Below, piece by piece: positions 13,590 to 20,397 of a stretch of DNA of 44,314 bases (its first letter is position 1; each line of letters begins with the position of its first letter). Both the position numbers and the translations under genes were made by a program. Below the pieces are notes generated by a model, which saw only the letters and a program-made list of their open reading frames with translations, had not been told where the DNA came from and made no database searches. The DNA is from a virus, in the IMG/VR virus record IMGVR_UViG_3300020122_000140, positions 1 through 44,314 of that record. The stretch is one strand, 5' to 3'.

Positions 13590-14289
13590 TCGTTGTCTCC
13601 GCAAGCACTTCCCGTAAGCGTACCGCGATCATGGGACGTTCGGCGACTTCGCCCACCGCACACATGCGCTTTCCCAGCTCGGTGGCGCTGGCTTGAAGCT
13701 CTGTTACTGTGGGGGAGAGTTTTTCCCCGGCAGCGTCCCTGGCAGCGTCCCAGGCAGCGTCCCTGGCAGCGGCCCAGGCAGCGGCCCCGGCAGCGTCCCT
13801 GGCAGCGGCCCCGGCAGCGTCCCCGGCAGCGTCCCCGGCAGCGGCCCTGGCAGCGGCCCTGGCAGCGGCCCTGGCAGCGGCCCCGGCAGCGTCCACCACG
13901 GATTGCGACGCGACGGCGATTTCAGCACAGGTGTACGGTGGCAGATTCCGCAGCGCCCTTGCATGGTCCTTCAGGCCAGCGAGGTTGAGCCATGCCGGTG
14001 TGTAAACGCGCACGAGCCAGTCTGTCGCCATCCACGCGCGGGTTTCCTCATCGGCGGGCGTCGTGCGCGTATGGAGGACGAGGGGCAAGAGGGGCTTCAA
14101 GAGCCTGTCCCTATCAGCGTCGTTTGGGAGGCCGTCGTTCCAGCCGATCATAAACGCCGCAATCACCGGAGACACACACTCTGGTTTGTCAGAATGCTTC
14201 TCCCCGGCGATGTACGCCGCCGCCTCCATCGCGCACATCCCATCTGTACGCCGTTCGTGGTTGCCACTTGTGAGATGCACCAGGTTCAT
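13570..14289 (-). CDS. phage protein with Ala-rich tetrapeptide repeats (239 aa)
   Basis: The first 120 residues contain the pattern L-x-x-G-N-H-E...DG-M-C-A-M-E-A-A-A-Y-I-A-G-E...CVSPVIAAFMIGWNDGLP, which I recognise from uncharacterised phage and actinobacterial proteins of this size. A run of about 14 units of the type A-A-[G/R/W]-[D/A], about residues 130-190, follows, encoded by a 12-bp minisatellite, and then a short charged C-terminus. GGAG upstream of ATG 14289. Function unknown; repeat number probably varies between relatives. Confidence 0.65.
   Translation of the reverse strand: MNLVHLTSGNHERRTDGMCAMEAAAYIAGEKHSDKPECVSPVIAAFMIGWNDGLPNDADRDRLLKPLLPLVLHTRTTPADEETRAWMATDWLVRVYTPAWLNLAGLKDHARALRNLPPYTCAEIAVASQSVVDAAGAAARAAARAAARAAAGDAAGDAAGAAARDAAGAAAWAAARDAAWDAARDAAGEKLSPTVTELQASATELGKRMCAVGEVAERPMIAVRLREVLAETTSVTVGS
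13729..13896. repeat. 12-bp minisatellite, 14 copies
   Basis: Fourteen tandem units of the form GGCAGCG[T/G]CCC[T/A/C]. Substitutions occur only at two positions in most units. It lies in frame in the gene at 13570 and codes for the Ala-rich tetrapeptides. Perfect periodicity with little drift suggests recent expansion. Confidence 0.95.
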
Positions 14290-14314
14290 GTCTCCGCTCC
14301 GTCCTCTTGGGTGG

Positions 14315-15094
14315 TTACAGTTTCATGCCAGCCGCTTGCAGGGCGCGCCGGGCCGCAAGTAGCGCGACGAATGCTGCGACGCGCTCACTCCGCTGGCCCA
14401 CGCTGCGGATCTCCAAGTCGTCCGCGTCGTCCTTGCCAATGCGGATAATGCACAGATCCTCAATGCGCTGGCCCTGCGTCTCCTCCCACATCGCCGCGTA
14501 GGTTGCCACCTGAATCAGGTGCTCGTCGTAGACTCGCGCCGAAGTCTTGAGGTCAGGCATCACGAGCGTGCCATCGGGCCGGAGGGCTACCAGGTCAGCG
14601 GTGCCCCCGACACGCCAGCGTTCGGACACCATTGCGTGCTCGGTTTTCACGACGGTGAGCTGTTCCCGGTCCCACCAGTTCAAGAACTTGATAAAGCCCG
14701 TTTCCGCGCGGTCCAGCACGTCGGGCGCGATGTTCGTTCGGTCGAGCTCCATCCCCCGCAGATGGGCTTCACACAGGGCATGGGCGACGGTTCCCACGGT
14801 CGCGGCTTTCCCGCTCGTGGCCTTGTAGTCGAGTCCAGCCTTCCCCTGTTGCCACGCCCACGCGATAAGAGCTGGCTTGGCTAACATGCCCAACACCGTG
14901 GTCACGCCGGGGACGCGCTCGCCGTCCTGGGTCTTGTAGACTGTGTGCTCTTTCGTGAAGTCGAGCGTGAGCTTCGGCTTCGCGGGCTTGTCCAGCAACC
15001 CGTATGGGTCCAAGTCCCACCCGGCCGGGAGCGGGGCGACGGGCTTCAGGTCGCCGACCACGGTAGTCTTAATCTCAGAACGGGATTGAGTCAT
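14315..15094 (-). CDS. PD-(D/E)XK exonuclease, RecB/Cas4-like (259 aa)
   Basis: 259 residues with the core signatures of the RecB-like nuclease fold: GTVAHALCEAHL (His 105), GGTADLVAL (Asp 167), MPDLKTS (Asp 181, Lys 183) and QVATYAAMWEE (Gln 195 with Tyr 199). These give the metal-binding H, D, D-x-K and the Q-x3-Y motif. Phage homologues work in recombination-dependent replication, often next to an SSB or annealase. Its stop is at 14315 and its start overlaps the SSB-tailed gene. Confidence 0.8.
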   Translation of the reverse strand: MTQSRSEIKTTVVGDLKPVAPLPAGWDLDPYGLLDKPAKPKLTLDFTKEHTVYKTQDGERVPGVTTVLGMLAKPALIAWAWQQGKAGLDYKATSGKAATVGTVAHALCEAHLRGMELDRTNIAPDVLDRAETGFIKFLNWWDREQLTVVKTEHAMVSERWRVGGTADLVALRPDGTLVMPDLKTSARVYDEHLIQVATYAAMWEETQGQRIEDLCIIRIGKDDADDLEIRSVGQRSERVAAFVALLAARRALQAAGMKL

Positions 15095-15491
15095 CGTCCC
15101 CTTCCGGCTCCGGCGGCGGCTCCTGCTTTGGCACGTCCGGTTTCACGCCGTCTCGGGTCGCTGCGATAAAAACGGTCGCGCCCGCTGACAGGAAGTCGGC
15201 GACGGTCGGCTCGAGCTTTGCGACGCCGGTCATGGCGATCACGCTCTTGCGCGCCTCCAACAGCGAGCGGCGGTAGGTCGCCGACAACTCCTGCCAGGTC
15301 CACTTCGGGCCGTGCCCGTTCGTGGTCTGCTTCGCGGCCGGCTTCGCGTCCTTGAGCCAATACGCTTCCCCGCAGTCCTTGTCCTTGCACTTGAAGTCCG
15401 GGCCCTTTGGCGACTTCTTGTTCTGGCGGTTATCCCAACACGGACCGCCGCACTTAAGGCATTCGCTGATCGGCTTTTCGATACTCGGCAT
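15075..15491 (-). CDS. zinc-ribbon protein with SSB-type C-terminal tip (138 aa)
   Basis: N-terminal zinc ribbon with CLKCGG, FKCKDKDCGEAYW and basic residues (about 11-45), a middle helical/basic region and an acidic Pro-rich end finishing DDDSIPF. Bacterial SSB ends in the same D-D-D-x-I/L-P-F tip, which recruits partner enzymes. No OB-fold segment was recognised, so it is not a plain SSB. GAGGAGAGG eight bases before ATG 15491. Next to the RecB-like nuclease, it may recruit host SSB partners. Confidence 0.65.
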   Translation of the reverse strand: MPSIEKPISECLKCGGPCWDNRQNKKSPKGPDFKCKDKDCGEAYWLKDAKPAAKQTTNGHGPKWTWQELSATYRRSLLEARKSVIAMTGVAKLEPTVADFLSAGATVFIAATRDGVKPDVPKQEPPPEPEGDDDSIPF

Positions 15492-15526
15492 GTGGTTATC
15501 CTCTCCTCAGGTTGCCACGGGTTGAC

Positions 15527-15697
15527 CTACAACTGCTTGAGATTCCTCGCGTACTCGTCGCTGCGTGTCCGCTTCTCAAACTCCTGCACGCCCGCCGCCT
15601 GACGGTCCGCCACGTCTTTCTCTTTCCGCCGTTCCTGCCACACCAAGAGGGCGATGAGGACGACGTAGAAGCCAAGAGCACCCCAGAGCGCGACCAT
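15527..15697 (-). CDS. small membrane protein (56 aa)
   Basis: 56 residues: an N-terminal hydrophobic helix (LWGALGFYVVLIALLVW) then a charged helix (QERRKEKDVADRQ...). AAGGA seven bases before ATG 15697 is a good site; the upstream stop is two bases away. A one-pass protein with a cytoplasmic or periplasmic coiled-coil tail, paired with the similar gene at 15700. Confidence 0.6.
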   Translation of the reverse strand: MVALWGALGFYVVLIALLVWQERRKEKDVADRQAAGVQEFEKRTRSDEYARNLKQL

Positions 15698-15699
15698 CG

Positions 15700-15960
15700 C
15701 TAGTTCCTTTTCGCGTACGCGGCGTCGCGCCAACGTGGTGGTAAAAGACGGGCGCGATTTTCCAGCGTGTCGCGTTGACGTTGCTCGGTCAGGAGTCGCG
15801 CCTTGAGCTCGCGCCACATCCGTTCCTCGAAGGCTTGATCTTCGGCGGCTTCGCGGGCCTCTTTGGCGCAGTCGCGTGCGCGTTGACGGTCGCGTTCCCA
15901 CCGGACACCAACGGCCAGCCAGCACACGGCGGTGATGAGGTAGGCGACGACGACGCTCAC
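15700..15960 (-). CDS. small membrane protein with coiled coil (86 aa)
   Basis: A hydrophobic N-terminal segment (SVVVAYLITAVCWLAVGV) is followed by a long Arg/Glu/Ala-rich helix over about residues 20-75. GTG 15960 overlaps the upstream stop. The topology matches spanin-like or other single-pass phage proteins, but the genes lie in the early block, away from lysis genes, so the role is open. Confidence 0.55.
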   Translation of the reverse strand: MSVVVAYLITAVCWLAVGVRWERDRQRARDCAKEAREAAEDQAFEERMWRELKARLLTEQRQRDTLENRARLLPPRWRDAAYAKRN

Positions 15961-16175
15961 AGGCCACCGGCCTGCCGGAGGTCCTCAGCGTTGTGCGCGG
16001 CCCGCAACAGGGCTTCGCGGTCGAGTAGTTGTACGATGCGCTCGAGTCGGTCGCGCACCGCCTTGAGCAGTCCCGGCGTGTAATCGCAATCCGCGAGGCT
16101 GAGCAGCGTGATGGCATTCAACGCGTGCTCGCGAGCCGTCTCGTCCTCCGGCCAGACTCGGGTGGGCACGATCAC
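15957..16175 (-). CDS. hypothetical helical protein (72 aa)
   Basis: 72 residues with helical segments ALNAITLLSLADCDY and LLKAVRDRLERIVQLLDREALLRAA. GGAGG five bases before GTG 16175, plus a GTGA overlap with the upstream zinc gene, fixes the start; the open frame up to 16250 is ignored. No domain recognised. Confidence 0.6.
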   Translation of the reverse strand: MIVPTRVWPEDETAREHALNAITLLSLADCDYTPGLLKAVRDRLERIVQLLDREALLRAAHNAEDLRQAGGL

Positions 16176-16621
16176 GCGAACCTCCGCCACCAGCCGCTGG
16201 TCCCGCAGGTCGGGCAGATAGGGTTGTGGGGAACTGACGCGACGGTCCACTCACGATCGCATCGGCCACACCACCACACGTCGGTGCGGGTCTGATTGAC
16301 TTCGACGCCGAACTTGTTGCCATCCTCCGGAAGTGCTGCCTTCTGAACGGCACGAGTGAGCACGCGGCCTTTGCCGTCGCACTTGAAGCACGGCACCTCC
16401 ACGTAATCGTCCTTGTCGAACGACCACGACGTGCGCTTGCCGGTCCCGTTGCACGCAGGGCACGGCTTTGATGGTGAGTGCGGGTCGTCCACGGGAAGGG
16501 TGCGAACATCCTTCGCCCGCGCTGCACCGTGGAATGCGCCCCCACAACGACACTTGCACGTCTTATGGAGTGCATTCTCGCACTCAGACGCAGCCCGCAG
16601 GCTCAATGCTCGCTGTCTCAT
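16172..16621 (-). CDS. multi-zinc-site protein with DnaJ-like motifs (149 aa)
   Basis: Contains, in order, CKCRCGGAF, CPACNGTGKR, PCFKCDGKGRV, WWCGRCDREW and PICPTCGTSGWW. The CPACNGTG/CFKCDGKG pair is the DnaJ zinc repeat; WCGRC/CPTCG is a zinc ribbon. At least two metal sites are expected. Short basic linkers join them. ATG 16621 overlaps the upstream stop. One of the larger members of the phage's zinc-protein set. Confidence 0.65.
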   Translation of the reverse strand: MRQRALSLRAASECENALHKTCKCRCGGAFHGAARAKDVRTLPVDDPHSPSKPCPACNGTGKRTSWSFDKDDYVEVPCFKCDGKGRVLTRAVQKAALPEDGNKFGVEVNQTRTDVWWCGRCDREWTVASVPHNPICPTCGTSGWWRRFA

Positions 16622-16791
16622 GTGTCGTCCAAGCCCTGTTCGTAGGCGTCGCGGGCCTCTCGTTCGTAAACCGCGTCACAGGCCGCGCAAATCGTGGTCC
16701 CCGTCCGCGCCCCACAGAACGGGCACGCGCCCATCGGGGGCTGTGTCTCGTCTCCTGGGTCTGTCTGGTCGAGGAAATTGAGGCCGCTCAT
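16618..16791 (-). CDS. small zinc-ribbon protein (57 aa)
   Basis: 57 residues with CPFCGAR at about 23-29 and CAACDA at about 35-40, a tight zinc knuckle, followed by an acidic helix (YEREARDAYEQGLDD). The ATG overlaps the stop of the basic gene upstream (ATGA), and its stop overlaps the next start. Function unknown. Confidence 0.6.
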   Translation of the reverse strand: MSGLNFLDQTDPGDETQPPMGACPFCGARTGTTICAACDAVYEREARDAYEQGLDDT

Positions 16792-16937
16792 GCAGCCGCC
16801 TTTCCCGCGCGCTTCGCCAGTTTGGCGGCGCGCTCTGCATCGTGGTCCCGCATCCCGCTCGCGATCCGCCAGCGGCGGTACGCGCCCTGACGGGCCTTCG
16901 TGGTTTTCGTGTTGGCCCGGCGGCTGACGCGGCTCAT
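16788..16937 (-). CDS. small basic protein (49 aa)
   Basis: 49 residues, very basic and Ala-rich (RRANTKTTKARQGAYRRWR...AAKLAKRAGKAA), typical of DNA- or RNA-coating peptides. The start at ATG 16937 lies in an ATGA overlap. An upstream in-frame codon at 17006 is less likely because it would overlap the next gene by about 70 bases. Confidence 0.55.
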   Translation of the reverse strand: MSRVSRRANTKTTKARQGAYRRWRIASGMRDHDAERAAKLAKRAGKAAA

Positions 16938-17134
16938 TGGGCTGACACCGAGAACGGGCGCGAACGCCGCTTCAAGTAGAGCGGCGGCAGGCCGGGAGTC
17001 TTCCAATCATCGACGGTGAGTTCGGCAAGTTCCCGCGTCGGCGTGCGGACGTACTCGACGCCTTCGCAGATGAACACCTCGTAGCGCCGGAAGCCGGAAC
17101 GCGAATCGCGCCAAAGCACCTGTCCGTGTTTCAC
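16934..17134 (-). CDS. hypothetical protein (66 aa)
   Basis: 66 residues: beta-like N-terminus with GQVLWRDSRSGFRRYEVFICEG and a charged, Pro-containing remainder (TVDDWKTPGLPPLYLKRR). GTG 17134 overlaps the upstream stop. No domain recognised; embedded in the run of co-translated early genes. Confidence 0.6.
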   Translation of the reverse strand: MKHGQVLWRDSRSGFRRYEVFICEGVEYVRTPTRELAELTVDDWKTPGLPPLYLKRRSRPFSVSAQ

Positions 17135-17442
17135 GCGGCGCCCTTCGGCTGAGTCACCCGGCCCAAGATTTCCTGTAACGACGGTGTCGCCGGGGGCGTC
17201 TTGCGCGTGCCGTGGAGTTCAAAGCCCCGCGTTCCATGAATGGGCGTGAGGTTGTGAAACTGGTGGAGCGACTTTCCGATCGTGCGCTGCCGGGCGAGGA
17301 GCGTCGTGAGGCGGTCAAGGGCCTCACAGAGACCCCGCCACGTCGCATCCGTGGGCGTCCCTTCGTAGATGCGAATGGCGGCGAGATAGGCGGTGACGGC
17401 CCGCTCCGAGTCGTAGATCAAGAGCCGGGGGTCGAGGGTCAT
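17131..17442 (-). CDS. hypothetical helical protein (103 aa)
   Basis: 103 residues with Tyr/Leu/Ala helices in the first half (LLIYDSERAVTAYLAAIRIYEG, LCEALDRLTTLLARQRTIG) and a Pro/Thr-rich C-terminus. GGTGAGG precedes ATG 17442, with an ATGA overlap. Second gene of the early leftward operon. Not recognised. Confidence 0.6.
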   Translation of the reverse strand: MTLDPRLLIYDSERAVTAYLAAIRIYEGTPTDATWRGLCEALDRLTTLLARQRTIGKSLHQFHNLTPIHGTRGFELHGTRKTPPATPSLQEILGRVTQPKGAA

Positions 17443-17672
17443 GCGGCCTCACCAGGGGTAGGCGTAGTTGCGCTATAGCGCGTTGTGGCGCATGATGGGG
17501 CGCTGGGGAGGCGGGGATGGGCTGCTGCCCATGCCTGCCAGCGGTGATTCTGGGTGCAGAACTTCTGCCACTTCGTGACTGGGGCGAACAGGCTCCGGCA
17601 CCAGGCACAGCGCCGTTTCGGCACGCGACGTGCTACGGTTGGCTGCTTTAGACCCGAAGTGCGTGTGCTCAC
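17439..17672 (-). CDS. early zinc-finger protein, first leftward gene after the switch (77 aa)
   Basis: CAWC at about 22-25 and FCTQNHRWQAW at about 38-48 form a C-x-x-C...C-x3-H metal site, as in short phage zinc proteins and MYM/HNH N-termini. The rest is Pro/Thr-rich. GTG 17672 lies within the inverted repeat and at the predicted transcription start, so the message would be leaderless; GTG 17624 is an alternative. First gene of the early operon, opposite the repressor. Confidence 0.5.
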   Translation of the reverse strand: MSTRTSGLKQPTVARRVPKRRCAWCRSLFAPVTKWQKFCTQNHRWQAWAAAHPRLPSAPSCATTRYSATTPTPGEAA

Positions 17673-17684
17673 GCACCCAATATG
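17659..17684. promoter_or_regulatory. operator-like palindrome and candidate early leftward promoter
   Basis: GTGCGTG-TGCT-CACGCAC (17659-17676) is a perfect inverted repeat with 7-base arms. On the minus strand CATATT (17684-17679) sits just upstream of it, and TTGCGC lies 17 bases further upstream, a sigma-70-like pair whose start would fall in the palindrome. It separates the divergent repressor and early genes, the standard place for a repressor operator. Confidence 0.5.
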
Positions 17685-18308
17685 GGGGCATCACTGCAAT
17701 CGCGCAAGGCCCGACAAAAGCCCGAAACCGCGCCCGGCGTGGGCAGTTCCATGCGGGAACGGCTTGACTGGGTGCTCTGGCTCATCAGTCCCTCCCCCGT
17801 CCGCCCCGTCTCGCTGTCGTTCCTATCTGAAGCATCGGGCGTCCCTTACGGCACGGCCCGCCGCTGGCCTCGAGGCCACAACATTAGTCGCGACGACGCC
17901 GCAGAAGTGGCGCGGACGCTACAGGCGATGGGCTATTGGTGCGACGAAAAATGGCTCTTTGACGGCAGCGGGCCTGCGCCGCACAAGATGCTTCCGGGGG
18001 CATCCGTGGCCCAAGAAATGCCCACGATTCCTCCAGGTGACATTCTCCTCCCTCGGCAAGTCTTGGAGTGGATCATGGCGGGACCGACGCGCGACAATCG
18101 CACTGAACGTATGGCGGGCACCGTAGCCCGTACCGTGGCGCGCGCCATCCATGACGCCCTCGCCACGGACGAGCTCAGCAAGACGCGCAAGGGCCAGGAG
18201 GCCATCGCCGCCGCTCTCCACGACTTTGCCTCGCGGCTCAACGCCGAACGCATGGATATGTCGGGGGTCCTGGCCGTCGAGAAGCTTCTACGGGATGGTA
18301 TCCTGTGA
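17682..18308 (+). CDS. CI-like repressor with HTH domain (208 aa)
   Basis: 208 residues. LSFLSEASGVPYGTARRWPRGHN (about 45-67) has the helix-turn-helix spacing of HTH-XRE-type phage repressors, and the following segment ends CDEKWLFDGSGPAP, the W-L-x-x-G-x-G-P form typical of such repressors. The C-terminal part has no LexA-type Ser/Lys protease signature that I can see, so cleavage-based induction is doubtful. It starts at ATG 17682; ATG 17751 is possible. The only long rightward gene here, divergent from the early operon, so it is the lysogeny repressor candidate. Confidence 0.7.
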   Translation: MGASLQSRKARQKPETAPGVGSSMRERLDWVLWLISPSPVRPVSLSFLSEASGVPYGTARRWPRGHNISRDDAAEVARTLQAMGYWCDEKWLFDGSGPAPHKMLPGASVAQEMPTIPPGDILLPRQVLEWIMAGPTRDNRTERMAGTVARTVARAIHDALATDELSKTRKGQEAIAAALHDFASRLNAERMDMSGVLAVEKLLRDGIL

Positions 18309-18490
18309 AGTTGTTTGACAAACAGGACGAGCCGATTGTCGAGATACTCCAAAACGCTCGGCAGGTACTCCGGGCCGTGATTCACGAACTGTCGGGTCCT
18401 CACCCGGATTGCGTGGCGTCCTCCAGGATGCTCGCTGGCGTGGACGATCGGCTCGTTCATGTCCTCGGCCTCTTGATCTACAACCCCTGA
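18305..18490 (+). CDS. small helical protein, co-translated with repressor (61 aa)
   Basis: GTG 18305 overlaps the repressor stop (GTGA). 61 residues with two hydrophobic helices: VEILQNARQVLRAVIHELSG and VDDRLVHVLGLLIY. The helix LVHVLGLL resembles LVHVLEAI in the next gene, so the two may be weak paralogues. No membrane anchor is definite. Probably part of the repressor transcript. Confidence 0.6.
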   Translation: MKLFDKQDEPIVEILQNARQVLRAVIHELSGPHPDCVASSRMLAGVDDRLVHVLGLLIYNP

Positions 18491-18495
18491 GTGTC

Positions 18496-18702
18496 GTGGC
18501 AACCAACCACCCAAAGCGGCGCCGGACAGACCATGTGCTCGCCCCGACCGAGAGCGTGACGGAACATCTGCGGACGGCAGCGCAAATCCTCTATCTCTTT
18601 GACGAACAGAACCCCACCCAAGCCGTTCAGCTCGTGCGGGATGCGCTAGTACATGTCCTTGAGGCGATCCAGCTAGTAACGGGAATTACCCTGACGCCCT
18701 AG
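18496..18702 (+). CDS. small helical protein (68 aa)
   Basis: 68 residues starting VATNHPKRRRTDHVLAP and continuing with helices EHLRTAAQILYLFDEQN and QAVQLVRDALVHVLEAIQLV. The GTG 18496 follows the upstream stop by five bases. It ends at a TAG shared in CCTAGG with the stop of the leftward gene at 18699. Function unknown. Confidence 0.55.
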   Translation: MATNHPKRRRTDHVLAPTESVTEHLRTAAQILYLFDEQNPTQAVQLVRDALVHVLEAIQLVTGITLTP

Positions 18703-18938
18703 GGGGCGGTCTTGGGTGGCGGGACGATGGCCTTGAGCTTTAGGGGCTCCGAGGCGCGAGGATTGAATATCCTGCCGCTACGGTCGGAGCACCGCGCCGA
18801 GTCCAACGCGACTGAGCGCCATATACGAGCGTCCGCCCGATACGGGGCAGCGAACAGCAGGGCGACGAGGGCGACGGTCACCGCTCCGAGGATGACTCCA
18901 AGCGTCAGGAGCAGCCAGCCGAAGTGCGGCGCCCTCAC
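18699..18938 (-). CDS. small membrane protein (79 aa)
   Basis: A long hydrophobic stretch, FGWLLLTLGVILGAVTVALVALLFAAPY (about residues 6-33), is followed by a basic tail. GTG 18938 overlaps the stop of the zinc gene upstream (GTGA). Membrane insertion with the C-terminus on the cytoplasmic or periplasmic side cannot be decided. Last gene of the accessory leftward run, ending tail-to-tail with the repressor transcript. Confidence 0.55.
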   Translation of the reverse strand: MRAPHFGWLLLTLGVILGAVTVALVALLFAAPYRADARIWRSVALDSARCSDRSGRIFNPRASEPLKLKAIVPPPKTAP

Positions 18939-19096
18939 TGATCCGCCTGGTAGCACTCGGGACACGAGCCCTGCGGGGGAATCCGGTTGGCGAAGTTCCT
19001 ACCCCCGCACTTGGGACAGGCGGTCAGGTTTGATGCGTCCGGAATGATGATCTTCGTTCCGCAGCTCTGACACCACCACGCCGTTGTATGGCTCAC
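18935..19096 (-). CDS. small protein with three CxxC pairs (53 aa)
   Basis: 53 residues with WCQSCGTK, ACPKCGGRN and SCPECYQ, an unusual third Cys pair after a standard zinc ribbon. GGAGG five bases before GTG 19096, within a GTGA overlap, is a strong start. Not recognised beyond zinc binding. Confidence 0.65.
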   Translation of the reverse strand: MSHTTAWWCQSCGTKIIIPDASNLTACPKCGGRNFANRIPPQGSCPECYQADQ

Positions 19097-19323
19097 CTTA
19101 GCCTCCAGTAGGTCACCACGCTGCCCGTCTTGCCGGGGCACTTGACCTGTTCCGCTTTCCCCTCGGCCAAGAGTTTCCCCATGCGCTCGAGAATGGTGTA
19201 GCGCGACAACCCCGACTGTTTCACCAACTCCGTAGTAGACAACCAGCCGTCACCGACCGGCTTGGGCTGCGTCGGGCCAGCCGACCGGACGAGCGCGATG
19301 AGCGCGTTCGCTGTTGGCTTCAT
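19093..19323 (-). CDS. winged-helix DNA-binding protein (76 aa)
   Basis: WLSTTELVKQSGLSRYTILERMGKLLAEGKAEQVK has the helix-turn-helix spacing of MarR/GntR-like winged helices, followed by a basic wing and strand TGSVVTYWRLR. An extra 25 residues precede it. It starts at ATG 19323 in an ATGA overlap with the phosphoesterase gene. A transcription regulator for the lysis or accessory block is likely. Confidence 0.65.
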   Translation of the reverse strand: MKPTANALIALVRSAGPTQPKPVGDGWLSTTELVKQSGLSRYTILERMGKLLAEGKAEQVKCPGKTGSVVTYWRLR

Positions 19324-20219
19324 AGGCGCTTACCGTTCGCGTGAATCTGGGCGTCTATTCGACCATCTTCGCGGAGCACCACGCTCGCTAGGCCACGCGA
19401 TCCCGGCGGGTAGCGTTTGGTGGCGGAATAAGTGGAGAAGTACTTGAGGTAGCTGGGAGATATGATGACGAGTCCGTTGCGCTCGTGAAGTCGTCCGGTT
19501 TTCTGATCGGCGTCGGTTTGGTATAGCACATCAATCAGCGCAGAATGCAAGTGCCCGGTCCAGAACAGGTCGAAGGGCCGCGCCCAGGCAATGTCCTTAC
19601 GGGCCGCGTTTCGCTGTCCTCCCGCTGTCGCGGCGGCCCCTGAGCCGTGGTGCGCGAGAATGCGAAACTTGTTTCCCCGCCATGCGATTGTGCAGAAGCA
19701 GTAGTCCGGGTAGTACGGGACTTCCAGCAGCGCGGCCATCCACGACGCGACAGAGAAGCCCATCATGTCGGTGCGGGACTCGTGATTCCCCGGCAGGCTG
19801 AACAGCATCTTGTGCGCGACATCGGCCAGTTTGAGCAGCGCCGCAACGAGCTGGTTCTGGGGCGTCGCGTCCTGCTCGTAGACCCCCGAGCCAACTGAGA
19901 GCTTGGAGGCATTCTCGATTAAGTCCCCGCCATTCCACGTCAGAACGTTGGGGGTCTCCCGAATCCAGCGCAGGTGGCGCTTGAACATCTCCGCGTCGTG
20001 TTGTGCATGGCCCATATGCACGTCGTAGAGGGGAGCGAGTTGGATACTCTCCCACGAGTCGGGGACGGTGACGAGTAGTTCGGGGAATTGGGAGGTGGGG
20101 CGCTGGCGGGAGATGCGACATTGACGACGACGTTTTCTCACCCACGACACGAGCTGGTCCGTGGTGGCTTGAATCTTCGGGTCCGGGTGATTGTCGAGAA
20201 CGGCCGCGAGGTCGCTCAG
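19320..20219 (-). CDS. calcineurin-like metallophosphoesterase (299 aa)
   Basis: Signatures of the phosphoesterase fold in order: LYDVHMGH (DxH), WNGGDLIEN (GD), SLPGNHES (GNHE), LAHHGSGA and FWTGHLHSA (GHxH), the dimetal residues of the family. The frame is open from the stop of the small zinc gene and begins CTG-AGC-GAC at 20219, six bases after AAGGGGG, while GTG 20150 has no ribosome site. The added 23 residues, SDLAAVLDNHPDPKIQATTD and on, read as coding. Substrate unknown; phage members may act on nucleotides or DNA ends. Confidence 0.75.
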   Translation of the reverse strand: MSDLAAVLDNHPDPKIQATTDQLVSWVRKRRRQCRISRQRPTSQFPELLVTVPDSWESIQLAPLYDVHMGHAQHDAEMFKRHLRWIRETPNVLTWNGGDLIENASKLSVGSGVYEQDATPQNQLVAALLKLADVAHKMLFSLPGNHESRTDMMGFSVASWMAALLEVPYYPDYCFCTIAWRGNKFRILAHHGSGAAATAGGQRNAARKDIAWARPFDLFWTGHLHSALIDVLYQTDADQKTGRLHERNGLVIISPSYLKYFSTYSATKRYPPGSRGLASVVLREDGRIDAQIHANGKRL

Positions 20220-20387
20220 TTACGCCCCCTTGAGGTAGGAGAGACTTTCTCTAAGTCCGCATTTCGAGCAGACGGCGACGGGCGACGGCTCGCCTTCGAC
20301 GTAGAGGACGAGCCAGTAGTTGCAGAGCGTGCATCGGCACAGCGATGACGGCTCGGCCCACGCTTTGCCATCCGGCCGGTATTGCAT
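20220..20387 (-). CDS. small zinc-ribbon protein (55 aa)
   Basis: 55 residues with CRCTLC at about 17-22 and VCSKCG at about 39-43, a zinc ribbon, then LRESLSYLKGA. The stop TAA directly precedes the CTG of the phosphoesterase gene. The ribosome site is weak. Function unknown. Confidence 0.55.
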   Translation of the reverse strand: MQYRPDGKAWAEPSSLCRCTLCNYWLVLYVEGEPSPVAVCSKCGLRESLSYLKGA

Positions 20388-20397
20388 CGCGCGCGAC

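Noticed and set aside
13693-14448. A plus-strand gene with Gly-Ser-Pro repeats
   Set aside because: Its repeats are the complement of the Ala-rich minisatellite, and the rest overlaps a well-formed minus gene.
15527-16117. A 196-codon minus-strand gene
   Set aside because: Only its last 56 codons look coding; the rest overlaps two other minus genes in better frames.
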